64,000 bases of DNA, from NCBI RefSeq assembly GCF_000210295.1, contig NC_026743.1, positions 3,720,001 through 3,784,000 of the forward strand, given 5' to 3'. Positions 63,701-64,000 of this stretch are shown here, piece after piece. Origin of the DNA: Trypanosoma brucei gambiense DAL972. Lineage: Eukaryota; Euglenozoa; Kinetoplastea; Trypanosomatida; Trypanosomatidae. Every line of letters starts with the position of its first letter. The stretch's first letter is position 1. Position numbers and translations under genes: made by a program. Under the pieces are notes generated by a model that saw nothing but the letters and a program-made list of their open reading frames with translations, was not told the origin of the DNA and ran no database searches.

Positions 63701-64000
63701 CCTCGTTGTGACGGAGGAACTGAGGGCACGTGATTCCCTGTGCAGTGACGAAGCAAGTGAACGAGCCATGCACGCAGCAGAAGAGCGACGTGAGCGTGTT
63801 GAGGTTGCTACATGGGATTCGGAACAACAGCTGCGGCTCTTTGAGCAACTTATGGATCTCGCTCGTGATGAACAACAGCACCGTGCCAAAATACAGCGTG
63901 ACGAAACTCGTATGCATGCGGAAATGGAACGAAGCGAGGCTAGCGATGTTGCAACAATCAAGGCTGCAATGGAGGCCATGGCAGAGTCAGCACGTAGAAA
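57744..64000 (+). CDS. RING-finger protein with giant tandem coiled-coil repeats, runs off the window
   Basis: The ATG at 57744 opens a frame without a stop to the window end, at least 2085 residues. Residues 26-78 show full C3HC4 RING spacing: C26-x2-C29, C53-x-H55, C58-x2-C61, C75-x2-C78. RING domains of this type usually bind an E2 enzyme and act in ubiquitin transfer, so an E3 ligase role is inferred. A basic, Ser/Pro-rich linker follows (residues about 85-250), then a helical stretch and an acidic, Gln/Lys-rich low-complexity part. From residue 413 the chain is only tandem 175- or 182-residue repeats, rich in Glu, Arg, Gln and Ala and predicted to be helical or coiled coil. Known trypanosome repeat proteins of this size are often cytoskeletal, but no name is recognised. 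The C-terminus is outside the window. Confidence 0.82.
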   Translation, partial: MSGLTSHNISATSIRVHGITRERDMCVFCRKRSSPPPNDPLAPVFAFFSLVDCRHYACQPCALVHCDNAGRHIRCPACCAISRLAQSGRRRGNRVDERVPIDDGVSSAASQSSKRVLAPPKRSLSVTDRRRRTSSVQFSTNLTSPSGQKEALSTGGSNTSLTLAAVGRLPTDPNYSKGKGDEGGTVAAFSEEERISVDLYTIKGTAAKRPRRTTAERARSQPLPPAEYRYLTPPTPFHRPPPLVIHTIEEEEEVAASFQLIVREIEQTIAATLVKEADERDTIGIAEAHRRNVLSKLREEYERKRFAAHHELNDEFSDAKLSPRTTTNASDGQVSETSDEGMSELSTQQDSIQKNYKQPIDQKAMITKERTGTPTAAEKQTKHQQQTITKQNTEEEKKEAKNENNNESKKKRRERVEVATWDSEQQLRLFEQLMDLARDEQQHRAKIQRDETRMHAEMERSEASDVATIKAAMEAMAESARREQEELLRDEKEERYTIQEDERRLRRNITRQSAELSLDVSMQHVQQRGKEDAQRELDMLRVALESTAVETTSRARLNLVVTEELRARDSLCSDEASERAMHAAEERRERVEVATWDSEQQLRLFEQLMDLARDEQQHRAKIQRDETRMHAEMERSEASDVATIKAAMEAMAESARREQEELLRDEKEERYTIQEDERRLRRNITRQSAELSLDVSMQHVQQRGKEDAQRELDMLRVALESTAVETTSRARLNLVVTEELRARDSLCSDEASERAMHAAEERRERVEVATWDSEQQLRLFEQLMDLARDEQQHRAKIQRDETRMHAEMERSEASDVATIKAAMEAMAESARREQEELLRDEKEERYTIQEDERRLRRNITRQSAELSLDVSMQHVQQRGKEDAQRELDMLRVALESTAVETTSRARLNLVVTEELRARDSLCSDEASERAMHAAEERRERVEVATWDSEQQLRLFEQLMDLARDEQQHRAKIQRDETRMHAEMERSEASDVATIKAAMEAMAESARREQEELLRDEKEERYTIQEDERRLRRNITRQSAELSLDVSMQHVQQRGKEDAQRELDMLRVALESTAVETTSRARLNLVVTEELRARDSLCSDEASERAMHAAEERRERVEVATWDSEQQLRLFEQLMDLARDEQQHRAKIQRDETRMHAEMERSEASDVATIKAAMEAMAESARREQEELLRDEKEERYTIQEDERRLRRNITRQSAELSLDVSMQHVQQRGKEDAQRELDMLRVALESTAVETTSRARLNLVVTEELRARDSLCSDEASERAMHAAEERRERVEVATWDSEQQLRLFEQLMDLARDEQQHRAKIQRDETRMHAEMERSEASDVATIKAAMEAMAESARRKQQYARRDREEIEADEKEERYTIQEDERRLRRNITRQSAELSLDVSMQHVQQRGKEDAQRELDMLRVALESTAVETTSRARLNLVVTEELRARDSLCSDEASERAMHAAEERRERVEVATWDSEQQLRLFEQLMDLARDEQQHRAKIQRDETRMHAEMERSEASDVATIKAAMEAMAESARRKQQYARRDREEIEADEKEERYTIQEDERRLRRNITRQTTELSLDVSMQHVQQRGKEDAQRELDMLRVALESTAVETTSRARLNLVVTEELRARDSLCSDEASERAMHAAEERRERVEVATWDSEQQLWLFEQLMDLARDEQQHRAKIQRDETRMHAEMERSEASDVATIKAAMEAMAESARRKQQYAMRDREESKADEKEERYTIQEDERRLRRNITRQSAELSLDVSMQHVQQRGKEDAQRELGMLRVALESTAVETTSRARLNLVVTEELRARDSLCSDEASERAMHAAEERRERVEVATWDSEQQLRLFEQLMDLARDEQQHRAKIQRDETRMHAEMERSEASDVATIKAAMEAMAESARRKQQYAMRDREEIEADEKEERYTIQEDERRLRRNITRQTTELSLDVSMQHVQQRGKEDAQRELDMLRVALESTAVETTSRARLNLVVTEELRARDSLCSDEASERAMHAAEERRERVEVATWDSEQQLRLFEQLMDLARDEQQHRAKIQRDETRMHAEMERSEASDVATIKAAMEAMAESARR
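58980..64000 (+). repeat. 525/546-bp tandem repeat, nine full copies plus a partial, coding
   Basis: Units start at RERVEVATW (58980, 59505, 60030, 60555, 61080, 61605, 62151, 62697, 63243, 63789). The first five are 525 bases (175 residues). From 61605 on they are 546 bases (182 residues), because the block REQEELLR is replaced by a longer one containing KQQYARRDREE. Other differences are few and mostly silent. The array continues beyond the window. Confidence 0.95.

Overview
The window looks like Trypanosoma brucei (or a very close Trypanozoon relative) nuclear DNA, most likely from the part of chromosome 10 that carries the EP procyclin locus. Three things point there. Two near-identical EP procyclin genes sit behind a typical procyclin promoter and splice acceptor. 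Every recognisable gene is intronless and on the + strand, as in a polycistronic unit. Pyrimidine tracts followed by AG precede several start codons, as expected for trans-splicing. The sequence is a scaffold of four contigs joined by three 100-N gaps (21206-21305, 25640-25739, 28425-28524).

Layout, left to right: a diacylglycerol/sphingosine-kinase-like gene broken by a frameshift at a run of seven Gs (518-2573); a 2444-residue unknown protein with 14 copies of a 22-residue repeat and C-terminal membrane segments (3473-10807); APC10/DOC1 of the anaphase-promoting complex (11265-11972); a huge repetitive gene made of a 70-residue array, a unique middle, a 24-residue array and a coiled-coil tail. 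That gene appears once with its 5' end (12659-21205) and again split over two contigs (21306-25639 and 28525-35027). A 2.7-kb contig with EP1- and EP2-like procyclin genes is wedged between the last two pieces (25740-28424). Then come a mitochondrial carrier (36363-37334), proteasome subunit RPN9 (38714-39931), a 3459-residue SPRY/ankyrin protein (40914-51293), a tandem 1.2-kb repeat (51471-55143), the polyadenylation factor CstF50 (55217-56770), and a gene that runs off the right edge (57744-64000+).

Two items stand out. The 1.2-kb tandem repeat is best read as a snoRNA cluster: each unit has C/D-box candidates with 11-12-nt guides complementary to universally conserved rRNA segments, plus single hairpins ending in an AGA box, the kinetoplastid H/ACA form. 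The right-edge gene starts with a complete C3HC4 RING-finger spacing and continues into at least nine near-identical 175- or 182-residue charged helical repeats, a TRIM-like layout on a giant scale.

The main caution is assembly. The three gaps lie in or next to repeat arrays, the order of pieces of the repetitive gene is not colinear, and the procyclin contig splits a reading frame that should be continuous. Copy number of that gene and the true position of the procyclin contig cannot be settled from this sequence.
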